The notes: a model not told the origin generated them from the letters alone. A stretch of 7,944 nt of DNA from an uncultured Lachnospiraceae bacterium (GCA_910587935.1 CAJUNP010000011.1:63421-71364); one strand, 5' to 3'. Numbered from the stretch's first letter, positions 1-6,886 are shown. Program-made: numbers and translations.

Positions 1-383
1 TTGAGATTGAGGGAAAAGAGTGCGTAGTGATCGGGCGCAGCAACATTGTAGGGAAACCGATGGCGTTATTGCTGCTTCGGGAAAACGGAACCGTGACGGT
101 GGCTCATTCCCGTACCAAAAATCTGGAGGAAATTGCAAGACGTGCGGATATTTTGATTGTGGCGGTAGGCAGGCCGAAAATGATCAACGCATCTTTTGTA
201 AAAGAAGGAGCCGTCGTTATCGATGTGGGAATCCACCGGAATTCCGAAAACAAACTTTGCGGAGATGTGGATTTTGAAGCCGTGGCGGATCGATGCAGTG
301 CGATCACACCTGTTCCGGGAGGGGTAGGTCCCATGACGATTGCGATGCTGATGCATAACTGCGTAGAGTCCGTAACGCTTTAA
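1..383 (+). CDS. folD: FolD, bifunctional methylenetetrahydrofolate dehydrogenase / methenyltetrahydrofolate cyclohydrolase (3' part)
   Basis: This is the C-terminal part of FolD, the cytosolic enzyme that interconverts 5,10-methylene-, 5,10-methenyl- and 10-formyl-tetrahydrofolate using NADP(H). The frame is open from base 3 to the TAA at 381-383, giving about 126 residues of a family usually 280-290 long; the N-terminal half with the catalytic lysine lies outside the window. The visible part is the NAD(P)-binding domain with the family signatures in order: VIGRSNIVGKP, HSRT, ADILIVAVGRP, VIDVGIHR, GDVDF and the C-terminal PVPGGVGPMTIAMLM. The GTG at base 27 is an internal valine of VVIGRS, not a start. 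The next gene begins 42 bases downstream with its own strong ribosome-binding site, so co-transcription is likely. The assignment is secure; whether the enzyme uses NADP or NAD cannot be read from this part. Confidence 0.96.
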   Translation, partial: EIEGKECVVIGRSNIVGKPMALLLLRENGTVTVAHSRTKNLEEIARRADILIVAVGRPKMINASFVKEGAVVIDVGIHRNSENKLCGDVDFEAVADRCSAITPVPGGVGPMTIAMLMHNCVESVTL

Positions 384-425
384 GGACAGCGCCGCCAAAG
401 GAATACGTTAGAAAGGAGGAGCCTC

Positions 426-1874
426 ATGAATTGTCCAAAATGCGGAGCCGAGCTTGAAGAAGGCTTTTTGTACTGTAAAAAATGCGGGGAAGATATTCAT
501 ATTGTTCCGGATTTTGAACCGGAGATAGAGAACAGCATACATGAAATTCTGACCGGCGTCGTAGGCGATATGGCAGCGGAAGAACATTTGGAAAAAGAGG
601 AGCCTGACGGATTCCTGCGGGAAGAGGTAAAAAGATTAAGACGCGATAAAGCCAGTTTTCATATTCTGGTGGGAGCGGGAATCGGTTTTGCCGTTCTTGT
701 ACTGATATTAGCTGCTGTGGGAGCAATTTTACGTTTTCGGTATTTTTCTTTTGATTATCAGATGGAGCAGGCGAATACCTGCATGAATAATGAGAATTAC
801 AGGACCGCCGTGGAGTATTACACAAGAGCGCTGGAATTGGATCAGACAAGCTTAACGGCGAAGTATCTGCTTGCGGAAGCCTGTTTGCTGCAGAAAGAAA
901 CGGACAGGGCGCTTCTTTTGTATCAGGAAGTTGCGGCGGCAAAGGGGGAAGAAGAAATCCGAATGGAAGCCGTGAATACGGTTGTTGCCATCTGTTCCGA
1001 ACGCGGCGCTTATCAGGAGTTAAGTGATTTTCTGATCAGCCTCGGAGACGATACGGTTGTAGAAGGATTTCAGAAATATATGGCAAAAGTGCCGGAATTC
1101 AGTTATGTGGAAGGTTCCTACGAGGAGGTTATCCCGTTAAAGCTGACGTCGAATACGGCGGGAATTATATATTATACTACGGACGGCAGTATGCCGGATG
1201 AAAACAGCGAGGTTTATGAATCGCCCATCTTTCTGGAAAACGGCGATTATACCATAGCCGCTTACTTTGTAAACGAATACGGTATAGCAAGCGATGTGGT
1301 AAAAAAATTTTATCACGTGGACGTATCCATTCCGTTTGCGCCGGAGGTCAGCGCCTACAGCGGCGATTATACGTCTCCTACGCAGATTTTTGTGGAAGTT
1401 CAGGAAGGCTGCCGGGTTTATTATACTTCCGACGGCTCCGAGCCGGGACTGGAAAGTACCGAATATACAAAGCCCATTAACATGCCTTTGGGCAAAAGCC
1501 GCTTTAAGTTTGTGGCGTACAATGAGGAAGGAATCAGCGGAGAAACCATTACCAGGGATTATGATCTGGAGCTTTCCACCCAGGTGCGTGTGTCGGATGC
1601 GGAGGACATTATCACGCAGGGCATGCTGGATTATGGAAAAATCTATGATTTGTCGGGACTTTCCTACGAAACGTATGGAAAATATCTGTACAGGTATCAA
1701 TATGTTACCAACGTGAAGGACCAGGGAGATTTTTATATTATTGCCGAAATTTATGAAGATACCCAGGGAATTCAGAGCCGTACCGGCGCGTTATATGCGG
1801 TTGGCGTTTACGACGGAAAGCGTTACCGCCTTTCTCTGAATGAAGTAAATCAGTATGTTTTTGAAGAATTTTAG
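426..1874 (+). CDS. Zinc-ribbon / TPR membrane protein with two chitobiase-C-terminal-like repeats
   Basis: A 482-residue protein of unknown function. The ATG follows GAAAGGAGGA at good spacing. Domains in order: an N-terminal zinc ribbon with Cys3, Cys6, Cys17 and Cys20 (CX2C-X10-CX2C); an acidic then basic linker; one hydrophobic helix at about 79-103; two TPR-like helical hairpins at about 110-175 (NYRTAVEYYTRALELDQ is typical); and two beta-rich repeats at about 222-296 and 304-380. Both repeats carry the YYT(T/S)DGS-x-P ... Y-x-x-P-I signature (from Tyr249 and Tyr332) seen in the CHB_HEX_C / Fn3-associated family, followed by a YG(I)AS / EEGISG turn. The last 100 or so residues are tyrosine-rich and not recognised. 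Basic residues before the helix suggest the zinc ribbon is cytoplasmic and the TPR and repeats lie outside; that is inference. It sits between folD and nfnA. A structural or envelope-sensing role is possible; no enzymatic motif is visible. Confidence 0.85.
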   Translation: MNCPKCGAELEEGFLYCKKCGEDIHIVPDFEPEIENSIHEILTGVVGDMAAEEHLEKEEPDGFLREEVKRLRRDKASFHILVGAGIGFAVLVLILAAVGAILRFRYFSFDYQMEQANTCMNNENYRTAVEYYTRALELDQTSLTAKYLLAEACLLQKETDRALLLYQEVAAAKGEEEIRMEAVNTVVAICSERGAYQELSDFLISLGDDTVVEGFQKYMAKVPEFSYVEGSYEEVIPLKLTSNTAGIIYYTTDGSMPDENSEVYESPIFLENGDYTIAAYFVNEYGIASDVVKKFYHVDVSIPFAPEVSAYSGDYTSPTQIFVEVQEGCRVYYTSDGSEPGLESTEYTKPINMPLGKSRFKFVAYNEEGISGETITRDYDLELSTQVRVSDAEDIITQGMLDYGKIYDLSGLSYETYGKYLYRYQYVTNVKDQGDFYIIAEIYEDTQGIQSRTGALYAVGVYDGKRYRLSLNEVNQYVFEEF

Positions 1875-1882
1875 AGAAACAG

Positions 1883-1911
1883 TTGAAAATATCGTCCAAA
1901 TCATACATACT
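1883..1911 (+). promoter_or_regulatory. Candidate sigma-A promoter upstream of nfnAB
   Basis: TTGAAA (1883-1888, five of six matches to TTGACA) lies 17 bases before CATACT (1906-1911, four of six matches to TATAAT). It falls in the 67-base gap between the zinc-ribbon/TPR gene and nfnA. Transcription would start near 1918, leaving a leader of roughly 24 bases with an AAAGGG ribosome-binding site at 1929-1934. This is a pattern match only; no terminator is seen before it, so read-through from upstream is also possible. Confidence 0.4.
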
Positions 1912-1941
1912 AGAAAGAAAACGGACAGAAAGGGATTTAAG

Positions 1942-2829
1942 ATGTACAAAATTTTAAAAGCAGAAGAGCTTGCCGCCAATATTTATCTTATGGTGGTGGA
2001 AGCAAAACGGGTGGCAAAGTCCTGTGAGCCCGGCCAGTTTGTAATCGTGAGAATGGATGAAGAGGGAGAACGAATTCCTCTTACGATCTGTGATTATGAC
2101 AGAAAAAACGGCATAATTACAATTGTATTCCAGATTGTAGGCGCGGGAACACAGAAAATGGCAGAATTAAAAGAAGGAGATTTTTTCCATGATTTTGTAG
2201 GTCCCCTGGGCTGTCCTTCCGAGTTTGTCCATGAAGATATGGAGAATCTGAAACATAAAAAAATGCTGTTTGTTGCCGGCGGCGTAGGAACTGCGCCTGT
2301 GTATCCGCAGGTAAAGTGGCTCCATGAGCACGGAATTGCCGCGGATGTAATTGTGGGCGCCAAAACAAAAGACCTGCTGATTCTGGAAGAAGAGATGAAA
2401 GCGGTTGCCGGTAACCTGTATGTGACCACGGACGACGGTTCTTACGGACGAAGCGGCATGGTTACGAAAACCATTGAAGAGCTGGTGGCGGAAGGAAAGA
2501 AATATGACGTCTGCGTAGCAATCGGGCCTATGATTATGATGAAATTCGTCTGCAAATTAACGGAGCAGTTACATATCCCTACCATTGTCAGTCTGAATCC
2601 TATTATGGTAGACGGAACCGGCATGTGCGGCGCCTGCCGGGTGACCGTGGACGGAAAAGTGAAGTTTGCCTGTGTGGACGGTCCTGAGTTTGACGGTCAT
2701 AAGGTGGATTTTGACCAGGCGATGAAACGCCAGCAAATGTATAAAACCGCTGAGGGACGTGCGTTCTTAAAAGCAAAAGAAGGAGCAACCCATCACGGCG
2801 GCTGCGGAAACTGCGGAGGTGAAGAGTAA
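1942..2829 (+). CDS. nfnA: NfnA-type subunit of NADH-dependent reduced ferredoxin:NADP+ oxidoreductase (FAD / 2Fe-2S)
   Basis: A 295-residue flavoprotein of the ferredoxin-NADP reductase superfamily, the small subunit of the NfnAB bifurcating transhydrogenase; it is often annotated as sulfide dehydrogenase beta subunit or dihydroorotate dehydrogenase electron-transfer-like. It has an FAD-binding barrel (about 1-98) with RIPLT at 44-48, a nucleotide-binding domain (about 105-215) with GGVGTAP at 113-119, and a 2Fe-2S site DGTGMCGAC with a later Cys (Asp224, Cys229, Cys232, Cys244). The Asp plus three Cys ligand set is characteristic of NfnA. The ATG at 1942 is preferred: a longer frame back to 1855 would overlap the upstream gene and adds residues unlike the family. 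An AAAGGG motif precedes it. The C-terminus ends in a Gly/Cys tail with Cys288 and Cys291, beyond the usual core. Its stop overlaps the nfnB start. The protein acts in the cytosol with NfnB. Confidence 0.9.
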   Translation: MYKILKAEELAANIYLMVVEAKRVAKSCEPGQFVIVRMDEEGERIPLTICDYDRKNGIITIVFQIVGAGTQKMAELKEGDFFHDFVGPLGCPSEFVHEDMENLKHKKMLFVAGGVGTAPVYPQVKWLHEHGIAADVIVGAKTKDLLILEEEMKAVAGNLYVTTDDGSYGRSGMVTKTIEELVAEGKKYDVCVAIGPMIMMKFVCKLTEQLHIPTIVSLNPIMVDGTGMCGACRVTVDGKVKFACVDGPEFDGHKVDFDQAMKRQQMYKTAEGRAFLKAKEGATHHGGCGNCGGEE

Positions 2830-4214
2830 TGGATGTATTAAAGAAGACCCCGGTTCGCGAGCAGGATGCAAAGGAACGTGCCGCGAACTTTGAAGAAGTA
2901 TGTCTTGGATATAATAAGGAAGAGGCCATGTGCGAGGCCGAAAGATGTATTAACTGTAAGAACGCACAGTGTGTAAAAGGTTGCCCCGTTGCCATTGATA
3001 TTCCCGCTTTTATTGAGAAGGTTAAAACGGGAGATATTGAAGCGGCTTATCAGGTCATCAGCGAGGCCAGCGCACTTCCCGCAGTCTGCGGACGCGTATG
3101 CCCCCAGGAAAGCCAGTGCGAGGGCAAATGTATCCGGGGCATCAAGGGAGAGCCGATTTCTATCGGAAAACTGGAACGCTTTGTAGCGGACTGGGCAAGG
3201 GAAAACGGTATCAAGCCTCAGGGAGCCAAAGAGAAAAACGGCAAAAAGGTTGCCGTAATCGGTTCCGGTCCCGCAGGCCTTACCTGTGCGGGCGATCTTG
3301 CCAAAATGGGCTACGATGTGACGATTTTTGAAGCACTCCATGAGCCGGGAGGCGTTCTTGTATACGGAATTCCCGAATTCCGTCTGCCGAAAGAAGCCGT
3401 TGTGGCAAAAGAAATTGAAAATGTAAAATCGTTAGGTGTGAAGATTGAGACGAATGTAGTGGTAGGTAAGTCCGTTACCATCGACGAGCTTCTGAATGAA
3501 GAGGGGTTTTCCGCCGTCTTTATCGGTTCCGGCGCGGGACTTCCCAAATTTATGGGAATACCGGGAGAGCAGGCAAACGGCGTATTTTCCGCCAATGAAT
3601 ATCTGACCAGAAGCAATCTGATGAAAGCTTTTGACGAGAATTCCAGTACGCCTATTATGAGAGGGAAAAAGGTGGCTGTCGTGGGAGGCGGCAACGTAGC
3701 TATGGATGCTGCAAGAACGGCGCTGCGTCTTGGCGCAGAGGTGCATATTGTGTACCGCAGAAGCGAGGAGGAGCTCCCAGCCAGAGTAGAAGAAGTGCAT
3801 CATGCAAAAGAGGAAGGCATTATTTTTGATCTGCTTACGAATCCGGTGGAAATACTTGCGGATGAAAACGGATGGGTATGCGGTATGAAATGCGTCAGGA
3901 TGGAGCTTGGCGAGCCGGATGAATCGGGTAGAAGAAGACCCGTGGTGATGCCGGATTCGGAATTTGTAATTGATCTGGATACGGTAATTATGTCGCTGGG
4001 AACTTCCCCCAATCCGTTGATTTCTTCTACTACGGAAGGACTTGAGACAAACAAGTGGCAATGTATTGTTGCACAGGAAGAAAACGGGCAGACCTCCAAA
4101 GAAGGCGTATACGCGGGAGGCGATGCCGTAACGGGCGCGGCTACCGTTATTCTTGCTATGGGAGCCGGAAAAGCGGGAGCAAAAGGAATTGACGAATATT
4201 TAAGGAGTAAATAA
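2829..4214 (+). CDS. nfnB: NfnB-type subunit (glutamate synthase small-subunit-like FAD/4Fe-4S NADPH oxidoreductase)
   Basis: A 461-residue protein related to the glutamate synthase small subunit. In this gene pair it is best read as NfnB, where electrons from NADPH are bifurcated at FAD to ferredoxin and, through NfnA, to NAD+ (reversible). The N-terminal domain has two cysteine groups for two 4Fe-4S clusters: Cys40, 43, 48, 52 and Cys87, 91, 97, 101. Glu116 in IGKLERF aligns by eye with the Gln ligand of dihydropyrimidine dehydrogenase and with the Glu ligand reported for NfnB. An FAD-binding GSGPAG is at 145-150, an NADPH-binding GGGNVAMDAA at 286-295 followed by YRRSEEELPAR, and a closing flavin motif YAGGDAVTGAATV at 428-440. 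The ATG at 2829 shares a base with the nfnA stop, so translation is probably coupled. No glutamate synthase large subunit is nearby, which argues against a GltD role, although databases often use that name. Confidence 0.9.
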   Translation: MDVLKKTPVREQDAKERAANFEEVCLGYNKEEAMCEAERCINCKNAQCVKGCPVAIDIPAFIEKVKTGDIEAAYQVISEASALPAVCGRVCPQESQCEGKCIRGIKGEPISIGKLERFVADWARENGIKPQGAKEKNGKKVAVIGSGPAGLTCAGDLAKMGYDVTIFEALHEPGGVLVYGIPEFRLPKEAVVAKEIENVKSLGVKIETNVVVGKSVTIDELLNEEGFSAVFIGSGAGLPKFMGIPGEQANGVFSANEYLTRSNLMKAFDENSSTPIMRGKKVAVVGGGNVAMDAARTALRLGAEVHIVYRRSEEELPARVEEVHHAKEEGIIFDLLTNPVEILADENGWVCGMKCVRMELGEPDESGRRRPVVMPDSEFVIDLDTVIMSLGTSPNPLISSTTEGLETNKWQCIVAQEENGQTSKEGVYAGGDAVTGAATVILAMGAGKAGAKGIDEYLRSK

Positions 4215-4286
4215 TTTCGGAACAGGGATTTTGGGGATGTATTGCGAAAGTATCAGAAAGTTTTCTTGACTATGGAGGGATGGATT

Positions 4287-4586
4287 ATGGTACATCATAT
4301 TGTAATGTGGAACTTTTTGGATTCACTGAGCAGAGAGGAAAAGAACGAAGCGGGAGCCAGGATGAAAGAGCTTTTGGAACCGATTGGAGAATTGGTGGAA
4401 GGAGCCGTTTCCATTCGGGTTGTTGTTAATGAACTTGATTCCAGCAACCGGGACATAGCGTTGGTTTCACAATTTGAGACCGTGGAGGCGCTTAAAGCTT
4501 ATCAGGTTCATCCTGCCCATGTGGAGGCCGGAAAGTTTGTAAGAAGCGTAACGCAGAATCGTTCCTGTATGGATTACATTGTATAG
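4287..4586 (+). CDS. Dabb (stress-responsive A/B barrel) domain protein
   Basis: A small 99-residue cytosolic protein of the Dabb (dimeric alpha/beta barrel) family. It opens with MVHHIVMWNF, the usual first strand with its conserved histidine, and later has a VSQFETVEALKAYQVHPAH segment matching the family's L..Y..HP.H signature near residues 70-85. The ATG at 4287 is chosen because GGAGGG (4274-4279) stands 7 bases before it and the length then fits the family; a TTG at 4242 is in frame but has no site and adds non-family residues. It begins 72 bases after nfnB and ends 15 bases before the next zinc-ribbon gene. Family members range from plant stress proteins to polyketide cyclases, so no reaction can be named. 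Confidence 0.85.
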   Translation: MVHHIVMWNFLDSLSREEKNEAGARMKELLEPIGELVEGAVSIRVVVNELDSSNRDIALVSQFETVEALKAYQVHPAHVEAGKFVRSVTQNRSCMDYIV

Positions 4587-4601
4587 CAGGAGGGATGTGC
4601 C

Positions 4602-5306
4602 ATGTCATATTGTCCGAAATGTAAAAATGAGTACCGGGAAGGGTTTACGGTCTGTACGGAATGTAACTGTGAATTGGTTGATTCTTTAGAAGAACCGGCG
4701 GATCAGGAAGAGGATGTTTATCCGGAAAACGAATCGGATCAGGCGCCGGAAGAACAGGCATGGGAAGAATCCGAGGCAAAACCCGAAGTTATTCAGATGA
4801 AAGAACGGCCGAAGGACGGATACAAGTCAGGAATATATCGTAATAATGCAGAGCGGGCAGAGGACAATAAGTCCTCTGCGTGGACTCTGTTGTCTGTCGG
4901 CGTGATCGGCATTATCCTGCTTGTTCTTGTTATGGTCGGTGTGATTCCCCTTTATTTTTACGGCGTCACCAGATTTATGGTATATGGCGTTATGTTCGCC
5001 CTGTTTATTCTTTTTATTGTGATGGGTATGGTATCCCTGCGTAATTCCAGGATTTTTGCAAAAAAAGCGGAGTCTGACAGTACGCTGTCCGATACGATGA
5101 GGGAATGGTGTCTTGCTAATCTGAAAGCGGAAGCGCTGGATGAAGAACTGTTTGGCGCCGATGCGCTGCAGCTGCCTTCCGAACTGAAATATTTTAAACG
5201 GAATGAAGAATTAAAACGTCTGTTGTCGGACAAGTTCATGAATCTGGATGAAGGATTTTTGGAGGATTTTGTCGATCATATTTATGAAGAAGTGTTTAAG
5301 GAGTAA
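4602..5306 (+). CDS. Zinc-ribbon membrane protein, two predicted transmembrane helices
   Basis: A 234-residue protein of unknown function. The N-terminus is a zinc ribbon with Cys4, Cys7, Cys18 and Cys21 (CX2C-X10-CX2C), followed by a very acidic low-complexity linker (about 27-62), a basic stretch, and two hydrophobic helices at about 93-119 and 124-146 separated by a short loop containing Arg124. Residues 150-234 form a charged, helical and probably cytoplasmic tail. Both ends are likely cytoplasmic. The start has GGAGGG at 4589-4594, 7 bases before the ATG. It lies 15 bases after the Dabb gene and 6 bases before rlmH, so it belongs to the same transcription unit. Its zinc ribbon has the same cysteine spacing as the protein at 426-1874, but the rest is different. 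Confidence 0.85.
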   Translation: MSYCPKCKNEYREGFTVCTECNCELVDSLEEPADQEEDVYPENESDQAPEEQAWEESEAKPEVIQMKERPKDGYKSGIYRNNAERAEDNKSSAWTLLSVGVIGIILLVLVMVGVIPLYFYGVTRFMVYGVMFALFILFIVMGMVSLRNSRIFAKKAESDSTLSDTMREWCLANLKAEALDEELFGADALQLPSELKYFKRNEELKRLLSDKFMNLDEGFLEDFVDHIYEEVFKE

Positions 5307-5312
5307 TAGAGC

Positions 5313-5798
5313 GTGGCAATGAGAATCACGATTCTGGCTGTGGGAAAAATAAAGGAAAAGTTTTTCCGGGAAGCGCTGGAAGAATACGGCAAACGGTTAA
5401 GCCGGTATTGCCGTCTGGAAATCATAGAGGTTTTAGATGAGAAAACGCCGGATCATGCAGGCGAAGCGTTAAAGGCGCAGATTCTGCAAAAAGAAGCTGA
5501 GCGGATTCTCGGAAAAATAAGCGGCGACGCTTACGTAATAACGCTGGAAATTCTGGGAAAAGAACTGGATTCAGTGTCTTTTTCCGGGATGCTGCAGCAG
5601 TTAGGGGTTACAGGTAAAAGCCAGATTGTGTTTGTAATAGGCGGTTCCCTGGGGCTGCATGAAAGCGTCAGCAGACGGGCGGACCGGAAAATCAGTTTTT
5701 CGCAAATGACATTCCCGCATCAGCTGATGCGGGTAATTTTGTGTGAGCAGATTTACAGGGGATTTCGGATTATGAATGGAGAGCCATATCATAAGTAA
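5313..5798 (+). CDS. rlmH: RlmH, 23S rRNA (pseudouridine-1915 N3)-methyltransferase
   Basis: RlmH is a small SPOUT-class enzyme that uses S-adenosylmethionine to methylate pseudouridine 1915 in helix 69 of 23S rRNA on the assembled 70S ribosome. The start region MRITILAVGKIKEKF, the FVIGGSLGLH cofactor loop and the C-terminal block SFSQMTFPHQLMRV ... GEPYHK are diagnostic, and 159-161 residues is the normal length. Two starts compete: GTG at 5313 lies 9 bases after AAGGAG (5298-5303), while ATG at 5319, which matches the usual family N-terminus, is 15 bases away. I prefer GTG on spacing; the difference is two residues. The ribosome-binding site lies inside the upstream gene's last codons, so translation may be coupled. 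The gene's 3' end is a known integration site for SCC elements in staphylococci. Confidence 0.97.
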   Translation: MAMRITILAVGKIKEKFFREALEEYGKRLSRYCRLEIIEVLDEKTPDHAGEALKAQILQKEAERILGKISGDAYVITLEILGKELDSVSFSGMLQQLGVTGKSQIVFVIGGSLGLHESVSRRADRKISFSQMTFPHQLMRVILCEQIYRGFRIMNGEPYHK

Positions 5799-5876
5799 AG
5801 GCGAAAAGAAGACTTTTGTATAGAATAGAACAGCGATAGTTATTATGTTGTTTTTTGAACGCATATAAATTAGAGA

Positions 5877-5906
5877 AGAACACTTTCTCGCAACTCTATG
5901 TATAAT
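5877..5906 (+). promoter_or_regulatory. Candidate promoter with perfect TATAAT -10 box
   Basis: TATAAT at 5901-5906 is a perfect -10 match in the gap after rlmH. The best -35 is weak: AGAACA at 5877-5882 (three of six, 18-base spacer). If used, transcription would begin near 5913, just before the hairpin at 5919-5942, and run towards the sigma-factor gene. Confidence 0.4.
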
Positions 5907-5918
5907 AGACATGACCGG

Positions 5919-5950
5919 GCAGAGCATTCACAAGTGTTCTGCTTTGTTTT
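5919..5950 (+). terminator. Rho-independent terminator after rlmH
   Basis: A 10-pair stem, GCAGAGCATT with AGTGTTCTGC (two G-U pairs), closes a CACA loop and is followed at once by TTTGTTTT (5943-5950). It works only in the plus direction because no T-run lies on the other side. It probably ends the transcript that includes rlmH, 120 bases after its stop. It also lies within about 6 bases of the transcription start predicted from the TATAAT box, so it might instead act on the sigma-factor leader. Confidence 0.75.
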
Positions 5951-5966
5951 ACAGAATAATTTAATG

Positions 5967-5981
5967 GTCTGTCACACAGAC
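5967..5981. repeat. Short palindrome in the sigma-factor leader
   Basis: GTCTGT and ACAGAC form a perfect 6-base inverted repeat around CAC, ending 38 bases before the sigma-factor start codon. It could be an operator or a small RNA hairpin; it has no T-run and is not a terminator. A repeat this short can occur by chance. Confidence 0.3.
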
Positions 5982-6019
5982 AAAAGAGCGTTGTCTAATT
6001 AACCAGGAGGTAATAATCT

Positions 6020-6871
6020 ATGAATAAAAAAACGAATGAAGAAATACTGGCTTTGGTTGAGAAGGCCACGGCAGGGGATAAAAAAGCCCTTGAGACCCTT
6101 GTAACAAGTGTGCAGGATATTGTATTCAATTTATCTTTACGGATGCTTGGTACATTTGCAGATGCGGAAGATGCCACCCAGGACATTTTATTGAAAATGA
6201 TAACACATCTGTCCTCTTTTCGGGGGGATAGCTTATTCACAACGTGGGTATTCAGCATTGCAGCAAATCATCTGAAAAATTACAAAAAGCATATGTTCGC
6301 CCGTTATCCACTCTGTTTTGAGTATTATGGAAATGACATAGAAAACGGAGAAATACAGGATGTGCCGGATTTAACGCAGAATGTGGAAAGGGATATATTA
6401 GCGGAAGAACTGAAAATGTCCTGTACCAATGTGATGCTGCAGTGCCTGGATATGGAAAGCAGATGCATTTTCATATTGGGTACGATGTTTAAGATTGACA
6501 GCCGTATGGCGGGTGATATTTTGGAAATAACACCGGAGGCGTATCGGCAGCGGCTTTCCAGAATACGCAAAAAAGTGGCGGACTTTCTTGGACAGTATTG
6601 TGGAGAGTATGGCAGAGGCAGATGTAAATGTAAAGACAGAGTAAATTATGCAATACAAAACCAACGGATAAACCCGCTGCAATTGAATTATGTGACAGCC
6701 ACGGAAATTCCTGCTCAGACCATAATAGATGTAAAAAATGCCATGGAAGATATTGATGATTTATCTCAGGATTTTTTGTTCTGTAAACCCTATCGGTCTC
6801 CCGAACGCACAAAACATCTGCTACAGGAGTTTTTAAATTCGACGCAGCTATCCGTTATCCAAAAATCGTAA
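6020..6871 (+). CDS. ECF-type RNA polymerase sigma factor with cysteine-containing C-terminal extension
   Basis: A 283-residue sigma-70 family protein that would redirect RNA polymerase to a small set of promoters. Region 2 covers about 20-92, with the typical DAEDATQDILLKM and FTTWVFSIAANHLKNYKK segments (core binding and -10 recognition). Region 4 covers about 125-188, with the helix-turn-helix around AGDILEITPEAYRQRLSRIRKK. ECF factors usually end here at 160-200 residues; this one continues for about 95 residues starting with Cys194, Cys202 and Cys204 (CG-x6-CKCKDR), a motif I recognise from memory in some extended Bacillota ECF proteins. The start has AGGAGG at 6005-6010, 9 bases before the ATG. 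No anti-sigma factor gene follows; the neighbour is a DUF2461 gene 15 bases on. The extension may replace an anti-sigma partner, which is inference. Its target promoters are unknown. Confidence 0.88.
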   Translation: MNKKTNEEILALVEKATAGDKKALETLVTSVQDIVFNLSLRMLGTFADAEDATQDILLKMITHLSSFRGDSLFTTWVFSIAANHLKNYKKHMFARYPLCFEYYGNDIENGEIQDVPDLTQNVERDILAEELKMSCTNVMLQCLDMESRCIFILGTMFKIDSRMAGDILEITPEAYRQRLSRIRKKVADFLGQYCGEYGRGRCKCKDRVNYAIQNQRINPLQLNYVTATEIPAQTIIDVKNAMEDIDDLSQDFLFCKPYRSPERTKHLLQEFLNSTQLSVIQKS

Positions 6872-6886
6872 AGGAGATGTCAAATT

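Noticed and set aside
424..942. Long minus-strand open frame of 172 codons opposite the zinc-ribbon/TPR gene
   Set aside because: It lies wholly antisense to a well-supported gene, has no recognisable domain and looks low-complexity (Pro/Leu/Ser/Arg); it is a codon-bias shadow, as are the other antisense frames at 1137-1700, 2603-2995 and 3432-4061.
1855..1941. N-terminal extension of nfnA to the ATG at 1855
   Set aside because: It overlaps the preceding gene, has no ribosome-binding site and adds 29 residues not seen in the family; the start at 1942 fits length and conservation.
5804..5817. AAAAG-AAGA-CTTTT hairpin just after rlmH as a terminator
   Set aside because: The stem is only five weak pairs with no T-run; the hairpin at 5919-5950 is far better.
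5971..5999. GTCACA-N17-TCTAAT as a promoter for the sigma-factor gene, or an ECF autoregulatory site ending in GTCTAA
   Set aside because: Transcription would start near 6006, inside the AGGAGG ribosome-binding site, so the mRNA would lose its translation signal.
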